Source: Nematopogon swammerdamellus
Taxonomy: Eukaryota > Arthropoda > Insecta > Lepidoptera > Adelidae
Reading direction: 5' to 3'
DNA length: 64,000 nt
NCBI GenBank assembly: GCA_946902875.1
Contig: OX336348.1
Span: 15,959,741 to 16,023,740 of the forward strand
A program made the translations under genes and the position numbers. This document shows, one piece after another, positions 53,018-63,439 of this stretch (the first letter of the stretch is position 1; every line of letters starts with the position of its first letter). A model generated the notes under the pieces. That model worked only from the letters and a program-made list of their open reading frames with translations, searched no databases and had not been told where the DNA came from.

Positions 53018-53372
53018 TAACCGACTTTCAAAAAAGGAGGAGGTTCTCAATTCGTCTGTATGTTTTTTTAATTTTTTTTTTGTATGTTTGTTACGCGCTT
53101 TCTCCGTCAATTGAGGGCCGATTTAGAAAATTCTTTTTTTGTTTGTTAGGTCATACTTCCGAGGTGGTCCCATTTTAATTTTATCGAAATTGATTCAGTG
53201 GTTTTCGAAAACTCAACATAATACTATAGTGTGTGGTTACCTTCAGCAAAACTTGTGATGTGGTCGTTTTCGGCAATTTTCAGTTTGATTGATAAATTAG
53301 TATGGTGTGTGGTTACCTTCAGCAAAACTCTTGTGATGTGGACTTATTCAGCAATTTGCAGTCTGACACATA
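53018..53372. repeat. Dispersed repeat that hosts the Helitron
   Basis: 'aaccgactttcaaaaaagg' to 'cagcaatttgcagtctgaca'; continues after the Helitron at 55589 ('tggcgaataattctgtacca'). An uninterrupted relative lies at 43862-44119. Confidence 0.8.
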
Positions 53373-55588
53373 TCAATACTAATAATAAATCTGTAAGGGA
53401 TGGTCATGGAGTAAGTTGCTTTGATTTTTGAGATATTTGGTTTGTAGACTCTGTGTATGATACTAAAACTAAATTTACGATTTTTAGAAATCATTTCTGT
53501 ATGTATGTATGTTCCACCATAACTCTTAAACCGATCATCTGAATTCGATGAAACTTCGTACAAGTACATTTACCTACACGGGACACAGGATAGGCTAAAT
53601 AAAATTTACTTCCGGTTACGCTAAGATGTGGCTCCCATACAAACCGATATGTTCCGTAGGCGCCGTAGTACTATAGGTATTACCGAGCGGGCGACCGGCA
53701 GCTAGCGGGCGGCGGCGGCGCGACGGCGGCGCGGGCGCGGAAGAGGCACGGCGAGCGAACTGAATAGCCGCAATATGATAGAATGGATCTCTGTTCTTCT
53801 TTCACTCAAAAACTACTGAACAGATTTTGATGAGCCTTTACAGTACATCAAAATAACATATTGGCTATAATTTATAAAGACATTGTGTAAATTGGTCCAA
53901 ATAGGTATATCGATAAATGTCAAGTAAGTCGGAAAAAATCCTGCCATCTGAGAGCTATCTCGGCGTGCGCTGCATAAACAGTTAGAGTTACACGAAGATA
54001 ATATACGGTGAGGAGGTTTCTCTGAAATAGTTCTTAAAAAAAGTCCGCGACGGCATATATCTACCTTTTATGTGGAAGCCACTATAGCCAAAATAGTGAA
54101 CCATAAATACATTTAAATTGGTTACTGTATTTACAATGCACATTTTATAGTAGGTATTGAATTAATCCTTATAATAATACATATTTTTATCGCTTCTGGT
54201 ATTTAAAGTAGATACACTTTGGCTTTTACACTAAGTAATTTGGACAAATAGTTTAAAAGTTACGATGATGAGAATGTCTTGATATGGCGTCCTGCGGTGC
54301 GGCGTACAGTACGGGCGGGGCGAGGCGAATATGTATGTATGAATTTCCTCCATAAAATTTAAACCGATCATCTAAATTTCATTAAAATTAGTACACGCAC
54401 ATTTAGCTATACGAGACACAGGATAGGCTAAATAAAATTCAGTTCCGGTTACGCTAATAGGTGGAATATTTTACTTAGTTAGGTATCTAAAGTATTTGAT
54501 TTATTTTAACTGTTTTCTTATTTTAATATCGATAGCTTTTTCCCTCGCGTGAAATTCGTATTTCAAAAGAAGAAAGTAAGTAACTTAGGTCAGGTCCGGA
54601 GGGTGAACTGGATTCAGATAAACAATAAACATTCTCAAAGAAAGTAAGTAACATACTAAAGGCGATGCCTAAGGCCGAGCTGCGCTCAGGAAGAGTATAA
54701 ACCTTTTCGAAGAAAGTAAGTAACTAAGGGCGTGGCCGAAGGCCGAGCTGTTTCCTGGAAGACGCTGACAGTAAGTAACTATGGGCGATAGTTACATACT
54801 TTCTTCAAGACGGTTTATAGTTTTCCTGAACGCAGCTCGGCCTTCGGCCTCGCCCTTAGTTACTTACATACTTTCTTCGGGAAGGTTTATGGTCTTCCTG
54901 AACGCAGCTCGGCCTTCGGCCTCGCCCTCAGTTACTTACTTTCATCGAGAAGTTTTCGTCTTCTTGAACGCAGCTCGGCCTTCAGCCTCGCCCTTAGTTA
55001 CTTACTTTCTTCGAGAAGGTTTATGGTCTTCCTGAACGCAACTCGGCCTTCGGCCTCGCCCTATGTTACTTACTTTCTTCGAAAAGGTTATCGTCTTCCT
55101 GACCGCAACTCGGCCTTCGGCCTCGCCCTCAGTTACTTACTTTCATCAAGAAGGTTTATAGTCTTCCTGAACGCAGCTCGGCCTTCGGGTTTGCCCTCAA
55201 TTACTTAATTTCGTCGAGAAGTTTAATAGTCTTCCTGAACGCAGCTCGGCCTTCGGCCTCGCCCTTAGTTACTTACTTTGTTCGAGAAGGTTTATGGTCT
55301 TCCTGAACGCAGCTCGGCCTTCGGCCTCGCCCTCTGTTACTTACTTTCTTCGAAAAGGTTTTCGTCTTACTGAAAGCAGCTCGGCCTTCGGCCTCGCCCT
55401 TAGTTACTTACTTTCTTCGAAAAGGTTTATTGTCTTCCAGAATGCAGCTCAGCTTGAAGCCTCGCCGTTAGTTACTTACTTTAGTTGAGAAGGTTTATTG
55501 TTTACCTAAACGCAGATCGGCCTTAGTTACTTACTTTATTCGTTTGATATACGAATTTCACGCGAGCGAAGCCGCGGGCAAAAGCTAG
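53373..55588 (+). mobile_element. Helitron-like non-autonomous element, complete copy 2 (2216 bp)
   Basis: Starts TCAATACTAATAATAAATC and ends GCCGCGGGCAAAAGCTAG, followed by T. Comparing with 43862-44119, where the host repeat reads through 'gcaca|tggcgaataa', fixes both ends (the left flank here has two extra bases, ta). From 54107 on it matches the element at 1-1856 nearly exactly. A GC-rich block lies at 53690-53760. No protein genes. Confidence 0.85.
54560..55550. repeat. 68-bp minisatellite, inverted arrangement (copy 2)
   Basis: Same structure as 470-1800: about 3 units one way (54560-54780) and about 11 the other way. Fewer left-hand units than copy 1. Confidence 0.9.
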
Positions 55589-55599
55589 TGGCGAATAAT

Positions 55600-56485
55600 T
55601 CTGTACCACTTCAATCGATTTCGATTATTCGATTTCGATTATTCTTTTTTATGTAATATTGCTAATACTATTACTAAAAAGAATGAAATAAAAACTGTTT
55701 TAAAAAATATAAAACCTAATTCCAAAAAACAAAAAAAAAATAACTAAAAAGTATTAAATACCTAATACTTTGAAATTTTCTCTGTCCTGTTCAAATACAT
55801 GAATCGATATACTAGTGATACATATTCGGACCCTTGTTTCATGAATATTCTAAATTTGAAATGTTTTATCTTTTCCGACCGGCCAGGTGCGCTTAATTTA
55901 TAGATCTCTTTCTTTCAAAAATTGTGAAAAACCACAATTTTAGTTTTATTAGTATGGAATAGAAAGAATTTGATTTTTTTTACCAACTTACACGTGTTAC
56001 ATCAAAATGGCAATGGAGACTTTTTTGTTACTGTTATGAAACTGAATCGATTAGGCTATAAAAGTCAACCACCTGTTTTTTACCCGACTGCGCGACGCAA
56101 AGGTGGGTAATGTGTTTATCAGCCTATGTATGTATGTATGTATGTTTGTTCCTTTGTGGCACTCTAGAGACCAAACGCGTAAGCCGATTTTGATGATTCT
56201 TACGTCAATCGATTTGTCTTAATCTTGCGAGTGTCACTAAAGACATGACAGTAATCAAAATTCAATACGGTGACAACTAGATGCCATATTGTGAAAAAGA
56301 AAAAAATTAAAGTTGACTAACTATGTTAAGTGGGGTATCGTTGAATAGGTATTTGAAAATCATCTTTAGGTTTCTCTTATCATTTTCCATTTGGAATGAC
56401 CATTTAGGATCTATAACGATTTAAAGTTGGTTAGCAACCATTCTCACTTAACTTATAATAGAGCTGTGATAAAGTTCTTATTATA
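55600..56485. other. Dispersed repeats, no gene
   Basis: Contains the 'cccgactgcgcgacgcaaag' repeat with a (GTAT)n tract at 56124-56145. No coding signal. Confidence 0.5.
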
Positions 56486-57039
56486 CAGGGTGTTCGGCAC
56501 ATCGACCGAAATTTTTTTTTTTTTCAGTAGGTGGGTTCATTTGCAACGTTTTGACTAATTATACCTTTTGTCAGGTGTCCGGTGGTATCGAGATACGATT
56601 TTTTTCTTTATTTTTGAAAATTACCAAAATTGTAATGTAATTTTTCAAATTTTTTGTACAGCTGTTTTTTTTTAATAAAACCGTTTAACTTATTTAATGA
56701 ATTAAATTAAAATTCTGTCATATTTTTATTCGTTCTCGGGACTTTGGGAAGTCATAAGCCCTTTTCATGGTATTAACTTCATGAAATGATATTTTTTCTA
56801 GAAGAAGGATACATTGTAAAATGCAATAAATTTTATTTCGTGCTGATACAACCATTACCAACCATAACCAAAGTTACAAGGGTTCAAAGCTGGGATTTTG
56901 GTAATTTTCAAAAATAAAGAAAAAAAAATCGTATCTCGATACCACGTGACACCTGATAAAGGTATCATGGGTAAAAACATTGCAAATGACCCCACTTACC
57001 TACAAAAAAAATTTGTCGGCCGACGTGCCGAACTCCCTG
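56486..57039. mobile_element. 554-bp TIR element (mariner-type MITE), TA target
   Basis: Ends CAGGGTGTTCGGCAC and GTGCCGAACTCCCTG with TA on both sides (56484-56485, 57040-57041). The inverted repeats run about 150 bp, including 'atcgagatacgattttttt'. No transposase. CAGGGTG ends and TA target fit Tc1/mariner-type non-autonomous elements. Confidence 0.85.
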
Positions 57040-57249
57040 TATAATCGGTGAAAAATAATTTTCATAATATAATCCTCAAAATCGAATGAGAAACCCAGAA
57101 TTTTACTGCTTTGAAAGAACGACAATAATATGTACAATCTCAAAAATTTATTCATCTATAGTATGGTGTTTCAAACACTCCTACCTAGGTATTATACATT
57201 CGGAGATTAACGCTTCTAGTGGGTCACTATTTTTGCGTTACATTTTTCA

Positions 57250-57620
57250 AATCTGGGGGCACGGCAGTGCCCCCGCCAAGTCCAGCTATCACGGCCGTAC
57301 CATCCTTTTCTCGAAGCAACTCAGGGTACTTTTGGCCTCCCTGTATCTTTGTTGTGGATAGAGATAAACACCTGAAACTAGTTACCAAGAGTGCTTACCA
57401 AACCTAGCTATACCCCCAAATTATAAGTTTGTACCTATTATAGTTTGCGAGATATCGCCAGTTAAAGTTCCGGTTTTTACTCACTCACTCACTCACCGAT
57501 CATCAAAAATCTAAGGTACTTCCAGCATACCTACAAAGTTGAAATTTTGTATTCAGCTAATGTTTAGCCCACAACGAAAGGAAAAACTCAAACATCCTAA
57601 AATTTAAGCCCCGTTTTTTT
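57250..57620 (+). repeat. Dispersed ~370-bp repeat with terminal hairpin (copy 2)
   Basis: Inverse of 48285-48655. Begins with the hairpin gggggcac-ggca-gtgccccc (57256-57275) and holds (ACTC)n. Present twice in the window in opposite orientations. Confidence 0.8.
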
Positions 57621-57911
57621 TATGGGTAAACGTACCTATCCATGCAAAGTCTATGACAAATGACAAATAATTTTGTCAGTTGCATAAGTACACATACACA
57701 CCACACGTCGTATCTCGACAATCGGGGTAAGCGTGGAAAGAACGTGCCAAGGTGAGAGGTGGCTAGCTTGTCGCCTTATGCGGGTAAACTTACCTTTCCA
57801 TACAAAGTCTATCTCTATAATATAAAAATGAATCGCTGAATGTGTTGCTAACCGCAAATCTCGAGAGCAGCTGAACCGATTTCGCTAATTCTTTTTTTAG
57901 AATATTCCTTG

Positions 57912-58135
57912 AAGTACGAGGCGCGGTGCGGCGCGGTGCGGCGCGGTTCGGTGCGGTGCGGCGCGGTTCGGTGCGGCGCGGTGCGGCGCGGTGCGGCGCG
58001 GTTCGGTGCGGTGCGGGGCGGTGCGGCGCGGTGCGGCGCGGGACGGCGTGAGGCGGCGCGGTGGGCTCGGGACGGCGCGGGACGGCGCGGGGCGGCGCGG
58101 GGCGGCGCGGTGCTGCGCGTTACCGCGCGGGATAA
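57912..58135. repeat. GC-rich (GCGGY)n-type satellite
   Basis: About 225 bp of GCGGC, GCGGT and GCGCGG units, strongly GC-rich in an AT-rich intron, ending about 100 bp before exon A of module 3. Open frames on both strands are artefacts. Confidence 0.9.
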
Positions 58136-58237
58136 AACCGTTTAAGAAGGAAGAATACCTACAAAAAGAAATGAGATCCCACCAAAACATATAATTGATG
58201 TTAATGATGACTATGATGACGATGTAAATTATTCCAG

Positions 58238-58380
58238 CGAAACCTAGCATCGACCGCACGTGCCTCAATCGGTCCGTGGTTCGCCGGGGCAGGTCTATAC
58301 GGGTCTACGTGAAAGTGGATGGAGAACCAGAGCCCCAGGTGCAGTGGTTCCGGAAATGGAAGAATGGGACTAAGACAAAG
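58238..58380 (+). CDS. Twitchin/projectin-like gene, module 3 exon A (Ig, N-terminal half)
   Basis: 143 bp, phase 1 to 0. (x)KPSIDRTCLNRSVVRR, IRVYVKVDGEPEPQVQWFRK, WKNGTKTK. One codon longer than modules 1 and 2. Core Trp kept in VQWFRK. The upstream intron end 'gatgacgatgtaaatt' matches the other modules, but further upstream the shared intron is replaced by the GC-rich satellite. Confidence 0.8.
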
Positions 58381-58586
58381 GTTCGTTCCATTTCGAAAAA
58401 GTTGGGGTTTGGAAATATGATAGGCTCTCATTATGGAGCAGCAAGTGATTTCAGGATAAATGGGTCAGGTTTTATAGAAATATGTTATGTAAAATGTCCT
58501 TCTAGAACTACGAAGAGCCTATGTTCCAACCTTAAGCCCTGCTGAAATCACATTTTTGTTCAAATTGTTATTTCTAAACTCACTAG

Positions 58587-58818
58587 GTTAACGACATTAT
58601 CGACGGGGACCATTACACCGTGCTGTCCATCACAAAGTCTGTTCGCGCCGACACCGGTACTTATTTCATCCTGGCAACCAATATACATGGCACCGATGAG
58701 GCTGAAGTCGAAATCATTGTCCTCTCTACTCCTGGCAAACCTGGTGGTCCTCTCAATGTGGATGATTTCACTGATAGTGGCTGCAAGCTGAGCTGGAAGG
58801 AACCTGAGGATGATGAAG
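58587..58818 (+). CDS. Twitchin/projectin-like gene, module 3 exon B (Ig end + Fn3 start)
   Basis: 232 bp, phase 0 to 1. VNDIIDGDHYTVLSITKSVR, then ADTGTYFILATNIHGTDEAE (the full D-T-G-T-Y motif, unlike modules 1 and 2), linker TPGKPGGPLNV, Fn3 start SGCKLSWKEPEDDEG. Exon C of this module is not in the window: shortly after the donor the shared intron stops and the DIRS element region begins. It may lie beyond 64000. Confidence 0.85.
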
Positions 58819-58849
58819 GTGAGATCTGATGTTAATATTAGTGTTGTAA

Positions 58850-58945
58850 CAAATGCCTATTTTTCCACATTCGCGAATACGAATGCGAATACGAATATTC
58901 CAAAATGATATTCGCGAATACGAATACGAATATCGAAAAATTTTA
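58850..58945. repeat. (GAATAC)n-type repeat
   Basis: Imperfect units of cgaata/cgaatac around 'atattcgcgaatacgaat'. Confidence 0.8.
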
Positions 58946-59164
58946 TATGAAATTTTATATCCAAATGAAAAAACACTTAAATTTTCTATTAATAGCTTGA
59001 CCTGTTGTTGCACACTGGCAACACTATGAGATAGGCTCTTCCGTTTTCCCTCTCTTTCCCTCTCACATATTGTCTGTAGCTGTCTATTTCTCTCTCTCGC
59101 ACTCGTCTCATCCCCACCAGCAGTGACGCCAGAGTGTCTGGCGGCCTCTTGTTCATTGGCGTTC

Positions 59165-59755
59165 GTTTTCCCCTCGCGGTCGGTTGTGTGCTCCGGTACC
59201 ATGGATCACTTTACCTTCCCAACAGCACCGGTGAAAACACATGTACGTCGTACGTAAGTCTTTCTGTAATACTCACAATTAATTTACATCTCCCGATATC
59301 TGGACAATCCTAGTGGTTAACTTGCTTTTAATAGCGACTGCTATATCGTGGGGACATTTAGAACACGTGTCAGATTATATTTTTTGGCAACATACAAGTT
59401 CGGGGACGGCGGCAAACGGGCCCCATTGGAAACGATAGCTTGCACTATGCGTGAGCTATCGTCCCCTCGCGGTCGGTTGTGTGCTCCGGTACCTTGGATC
59501 ACTTTACCTTCCCAACCGCACCGGTGAAACCACATCTACGTCGTACGTAAGTCTTTCTGTAATTAATACTCACAAACAATTTACATCTCCCGATATCTGG
59601 ACAATCCTAGTGGTTAACTCGCTTTTAATAGCGACTGCTATGTCGTGGGGACATTTAGAACACGTGTCCGATTATATTTTTCGGCAACATACAAGTTCGG
59701 GGCCGGCGGTGAACGGGCCCCATTGGAAACGATAGCTTGCGCTATGCGTGAGCGT
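59165..59755 (+). repeat. Tandem ~293-bp duplication, DIRS leader
   Basis: Units from 'cccctcgcggtcggttgtgt' at 59170 and 59463 to 'cattggaaacgatagcttgc' differ at few positions. It lies just before the gag-like ORF of the DIRS element and likely is its 5' terminal region in two copies. Confidence 0.8.
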
Positions 59756-59872
59756 TTTCATTTCGTTACTACCTGCAAATGAAATTGTAAAATTTTCAAA
59801 AACAAAAAATGTCAACGGTGTTACCGTTCGTACCTAATTGAAATTTTATTTCTTTTTATTGTCTGTCTAGCT

Positions 59873-60812
59873 ATTTGAAATTGAAGCTCCTTTAGAACCA
59901 GCTCCACCACCACGGAGCAGAAGTTCGAGTAGTTCGTCGAACGGGTCATCGGACAGTTCGTCGAGCAGTTCGTCGGCGTCGGCGCGAAAGAAATCAAGCA
60001 AGAAGGCGTCGAGGAATCGCCGCCGGAAGCGCAGTCAGGAGCGCCGTAGGAGAACGGATGACCTCTTAAAAACACTGACGAAGGAGGTTAGTTCTCTTAA
60101 ATCTCAACTAGCACAACCCGACGCGGATGTAGTTAGTTTGTATGCTCATGACTCTGAGCTAGCACCTGATGGGCATTAATCATTCGCTCCTGATGAAACC
60201 TCTAATACTACTCGACCCTTTAACGAGAATTTCAATGTTAGGCTTGGTACAAACCTCAAAACACCGACGGTTCCGAAACCTTCCGAGGAAATGCTAACTT
60301 TTCTTCGAGAACTACAAAGATTCGGTAGTGAAGAATGGAACCATGTCAGATTTTACGAGGTACAAAAAAAAAAAAAAAAGTTACTTGCACTCGCCGGGGT
60401 TTGTGGAGCTGGAAACAAACGACGAACTAGCTCACCAGGATAAGCGTCTAGACTTGTCATACGCCGAGAAATCGTACGCAGCCCTAACCTATGCTTTACT
60501 TCAACAAGAGAGCGCAAAAAAGACGTGTGCAGTATCTTGGCGTAGGCGCGCAGCTCAGAATGTAATGTGTCTCAAATTGGGGAAAAAGTAAACGATACAT
60601 CTTTAAATGGAGAGTTTTGTAAAGTTACCAAAGACGTACTACAGCTGGTCTGCGGACACCGAGCAGATATTGTAGACCAGAGGCGAGAAGCAATCCTGTC
60701 TGATGCCAAAGACAAGTTATACAAGTGTCAATTGAGGAAGGTGCCCCCAACCTGCCAACACGTATTTGACCCCGAGGGTCTAAGCAAAGTTTTGGACAAA
60801 TTTTATCAATAA
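59873..60812 (+). pseudogene. DIRS gag-like protein
   Basis: From about 59873: FEIEAPLEPAPPPRSRSSSS, a Ser-rich then Lys/Arg-rich tract (ARKKSSKKASRNRRRKR), then ending in a stop at 60177-60179. Further pieces follow: VRLGTNLKTPTVPKPSEEML, then (60328-60591) FVELETNDELAHQDKRLDLS and YAALTYALLQQESA, and (60567-60812) VNDTSLNGEFCKVTKDVLQL and RREAILSDAKDKLYKCQLRK, up to DPEGLSKVLDKF. This matches the usual layout of DIRS gag upstream of the RT ORF. At least two frame breaks and an A-run expansion at 60362 disrupt it. Confidence 0.65.
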
Positions 60813-60829
60813 AATTTTTGCACCTCCCG

Positions 60830-62480
60830 TGGCTCGTATTCCCAAAAAGTATGCACCCGCGCAGGGTAGTACGTCTAATTCACGCGAGCCACAAAGCTCA
60901 GTCAAGCGAGCTGCCAACACAAACCGAAAGCCTTCGCAAGGCTACCCACATTCGGTTAACGCACACACAGGACCCGCGCAGGGTACCTATCACCAGCGTA
61001 TGCGAAATCTTCCGCTCGCGCAGGGCACTGGAGATCAAAGACAAGACCGCGACAATTCATTTCGCTCTTGTAAACGCCACTCTGCACCAGCCCACAATAC
61101 ATCTCGGTACACAGCCGCGAACAAAAAGAGGAAGTATTGACTCGAACTTTTGGGCACGCCAACTGCAGCACCGTATCGAGCAATGGCAGGAGTTGAGGGC
61201 ACCACCACCTCTACTAAAAATAATAAAGGGCTATCGCATACCCTTCATTTCAAAGCCTCCTCTACGCCCTTCACAGGAATGCCACGGTTATCTATCACAC
61301 ACTACCTTCCGACAAAATGTCGGAAGTTATACGATCCTAAAACAGCAGGGTGTACTAAAAAAAGGCAGAGGAAACTCCCAGCTTCCTATCCAAAATATTT
61401 CTGATACCGAAAAGCGACGGCTCAGCCCGACCAATCTTCAATCTAAAGGTGCAAAATTTTTATGTTCATCCAAGCCGCTTCCGGCTCATCAGCATGTTGC
61501 GAGTACCCGACTTCTTACAACCAAACGATTGGATGGCAAAAATAGACCTGTCAAATGCTTATTTCCACATACCAGTGCGGTGGCACAATCGCACAGGCGG
61601 TTTCTACGTTTGAGCTACATGAGCGAACTATTAGAAATGACCTGCCTACCTTTCGGGTTAAGCTCGGCTCATCCGACGAACGAAGGATGGGGAGCATGTC
61701 TGGACACTCATACTCTCAAGGGAACCTGGAAACCGAGCGAGATTTCTCTTCATTGCAACCAAAAGGAGATGTTAGCCATCCTAAATGTTCTCCAAGAATA
61801 CGGTCCTCGTCTAAGGGACTCCTCCGTTCTATGCCAATCGGGCAATCAAACTGTAATAGCATACATACGGAACGAGGGAGGAACCAAATCGGCTGCCTTG
61901 ACCAGCATCACGTATCGGTTACTCCAACTAGCAGACCGATTCAACATTCACCTCTCAGCATTTCACCTCCCGGGCCGGTTCAATGTAGAGGCGGACCATC
62001 TGTTACGATCACGACCTCGTGCCCTACCAGAATGGCATCTACTTCCGGGAGTGAGAGAAAAAATATTCAGAAAGTGGGGTGTACCAGTAATAGACTTATT
62101 TGCCTCGGCAAGAGCCCATGTCGTCCCAACGTATGTAACACTGGACTCCCAGGCTCAGAATGCGTCTTTTCACAATGCTTTCTCAAATACGTTGAATTAC
62201 CCTCTAGCGTGGATGTTTCCACCGCCATACCTAATCCCACAAGTCCTACGCCACCTAAATCGTGCTGTAGGAACATTCCTGTTAGTAACTCCCCGCTGGA
62301 ATCAAGTTTACTGGCGAGCGGATCTAAAGAGCAGAGCGACTGCAGCCCCGTTCACAATAAGAAATCTGAGTCGCGTGCTAACAGACACGTCCACAGGGAA
62401 ACCACCAGGGAACATCGAACAGATGACTCTAGAAGTTTGGAAATGTGCGGGTGGGCAGATAGCTTAGAAAAATGGTCAGA
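60830..62480 (+). pseudogene. DIRS reverse transcriptase/RNase H with deleted RT core
   Basis: A DIRS RT start is readable in one frame at about 61390-61600: IPKSDGSARPIFNLK, FRLISMLRVPDFLQPNDW and KIDLSNAYFHIPV. At CLPFGLSSA (about 61650) the reading jumps to TNEGWGACLDTHTLKG, which is RNase H; the YLDD catalytic part between is gone. RNase H continues (NQKEMLAILNVLQEYGP, HLPGRFNVEADHL) to the conserved tail RKWGVPVIDLFASARAHVVP and FPPPYLIPQVLRHLNRAVGT. The open frame 60818-62467 covers the RNase H half. It is incapable of reverse transcription. Confidence 0.8.
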
Positions 62481-62559
62481 AGAATAAAAATCACTACTGA
62501 AATCTAGTTGGAGAGCTTCTACGACGATGAGTACTTATAAACCGGCTTAGAATCGTTGG

Positions 62560-63432
62560 GTGAAATGGTCAACAAATGATGGAGTAAATACCATAAACCC
62601 CACCGCTAGTGATTTGGCCCGATTTCTTGCAGACCTTTACATTAAAGATAACTTATCGTACAGCACTATCCTGGTGCACAAATCCGCAGTATGCACATTC
62701 TGTAATACAGACTCATCGGATATGTTAAGCTCTAATAAAATGGTTAAGCAGGTGTCAAAATCAATTTCTTTGAAGAAACCAAAAGCTAACCAACCGCCAC
62801 CTATATGGGATAGTCATGTTTTATTGGAAAGTTTCGGAAGAATGACAGTTTCATTGACTAGCCTGTATGAAGTATCTAAACACACCGCAACTCGCCTGTT
62901 GATGTGCTCCGGCAGAAGGGTTCATTATCTCACCTTACTTAGGGCAGATGATAAGCACTGTAGCATAGACGAAGGAGAGCCTACGCTTGGGCCATCATTC
63001 GGGTCGAAAACCGATAAAGCTTGCCACAGACAGTCTGGCTGGAATCTTCGGGCTTATAAAGAGAATCCTTCTCTGGACCCCGTGTGTTTTGTTAAAAAAT
63101 TAATAGAAATTTCAAATGAGAGAAGATCTTTGGCCAAATGCACGAATCTCTTTATCACAGTGACTGGATAACCGCGGGCGGCATCGCGCACTAATATTGC
63201 TGGATGGGTTAAATCAGCACTTGGTGATGCGGAAATAATCGCATCCCCAGGAACTGTTCGAGCAGCAGTTGCTTCGAAACAATGGTTGAAGAATTGTTCA
63301 GTGGATGATATTTTAGCTCGCGGAAACTGGCGATCTGTAAATACCTTTCAAATACATTACAAAAGAAGGGTAGTACCTGTATCCCAAAATAGTACAACTA
63401 AGGAGTTGTTATCGAAATTTAAACCAGTCTAA
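62560..63432 (+). pseudogene. DIRS tyrosine recombinase
   Basis: SDLARFLADLYIKDNLSYST and LVHKSAVCTF form the N-terminal core-binding part. The catalytic part has TATRLLMCSGRRVHYLTLLR with the first Arg, then a stop at 63169-63171, then in the following frame PGTVRAAVAS (second Arg), GNWRSVNTF and FQIHYKRRVV with the candidate Tyr nucleophile. The stop after FITVTG at 63171 breaks the gene, but the residues on both sides are conserved, so decay is recent. The enzyme would join circular cDNA to the chromosome. Confidence 0.8.
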
Positions 63433-63439
63433 CCTCATA

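Larger units (their letters stand above)
50373..53018 (+). repeat. Ig/Fn3 module 2 duplication unit (partner 13757-15835)
   Basis: See module 1 unit. Compared with it, two clean insertions are present: 51695-51990 (retroposon) and 52579-52843 (MITE). A 5S-like SINE head at 50643-50753 is shared. Confidence 0.85.

Noticed and set aside
57897..58268. Arg/Ala/Pro repeat proteins on both strands
   Set aside because: Translation of the GC-rich satellite next to exon A of module 3.
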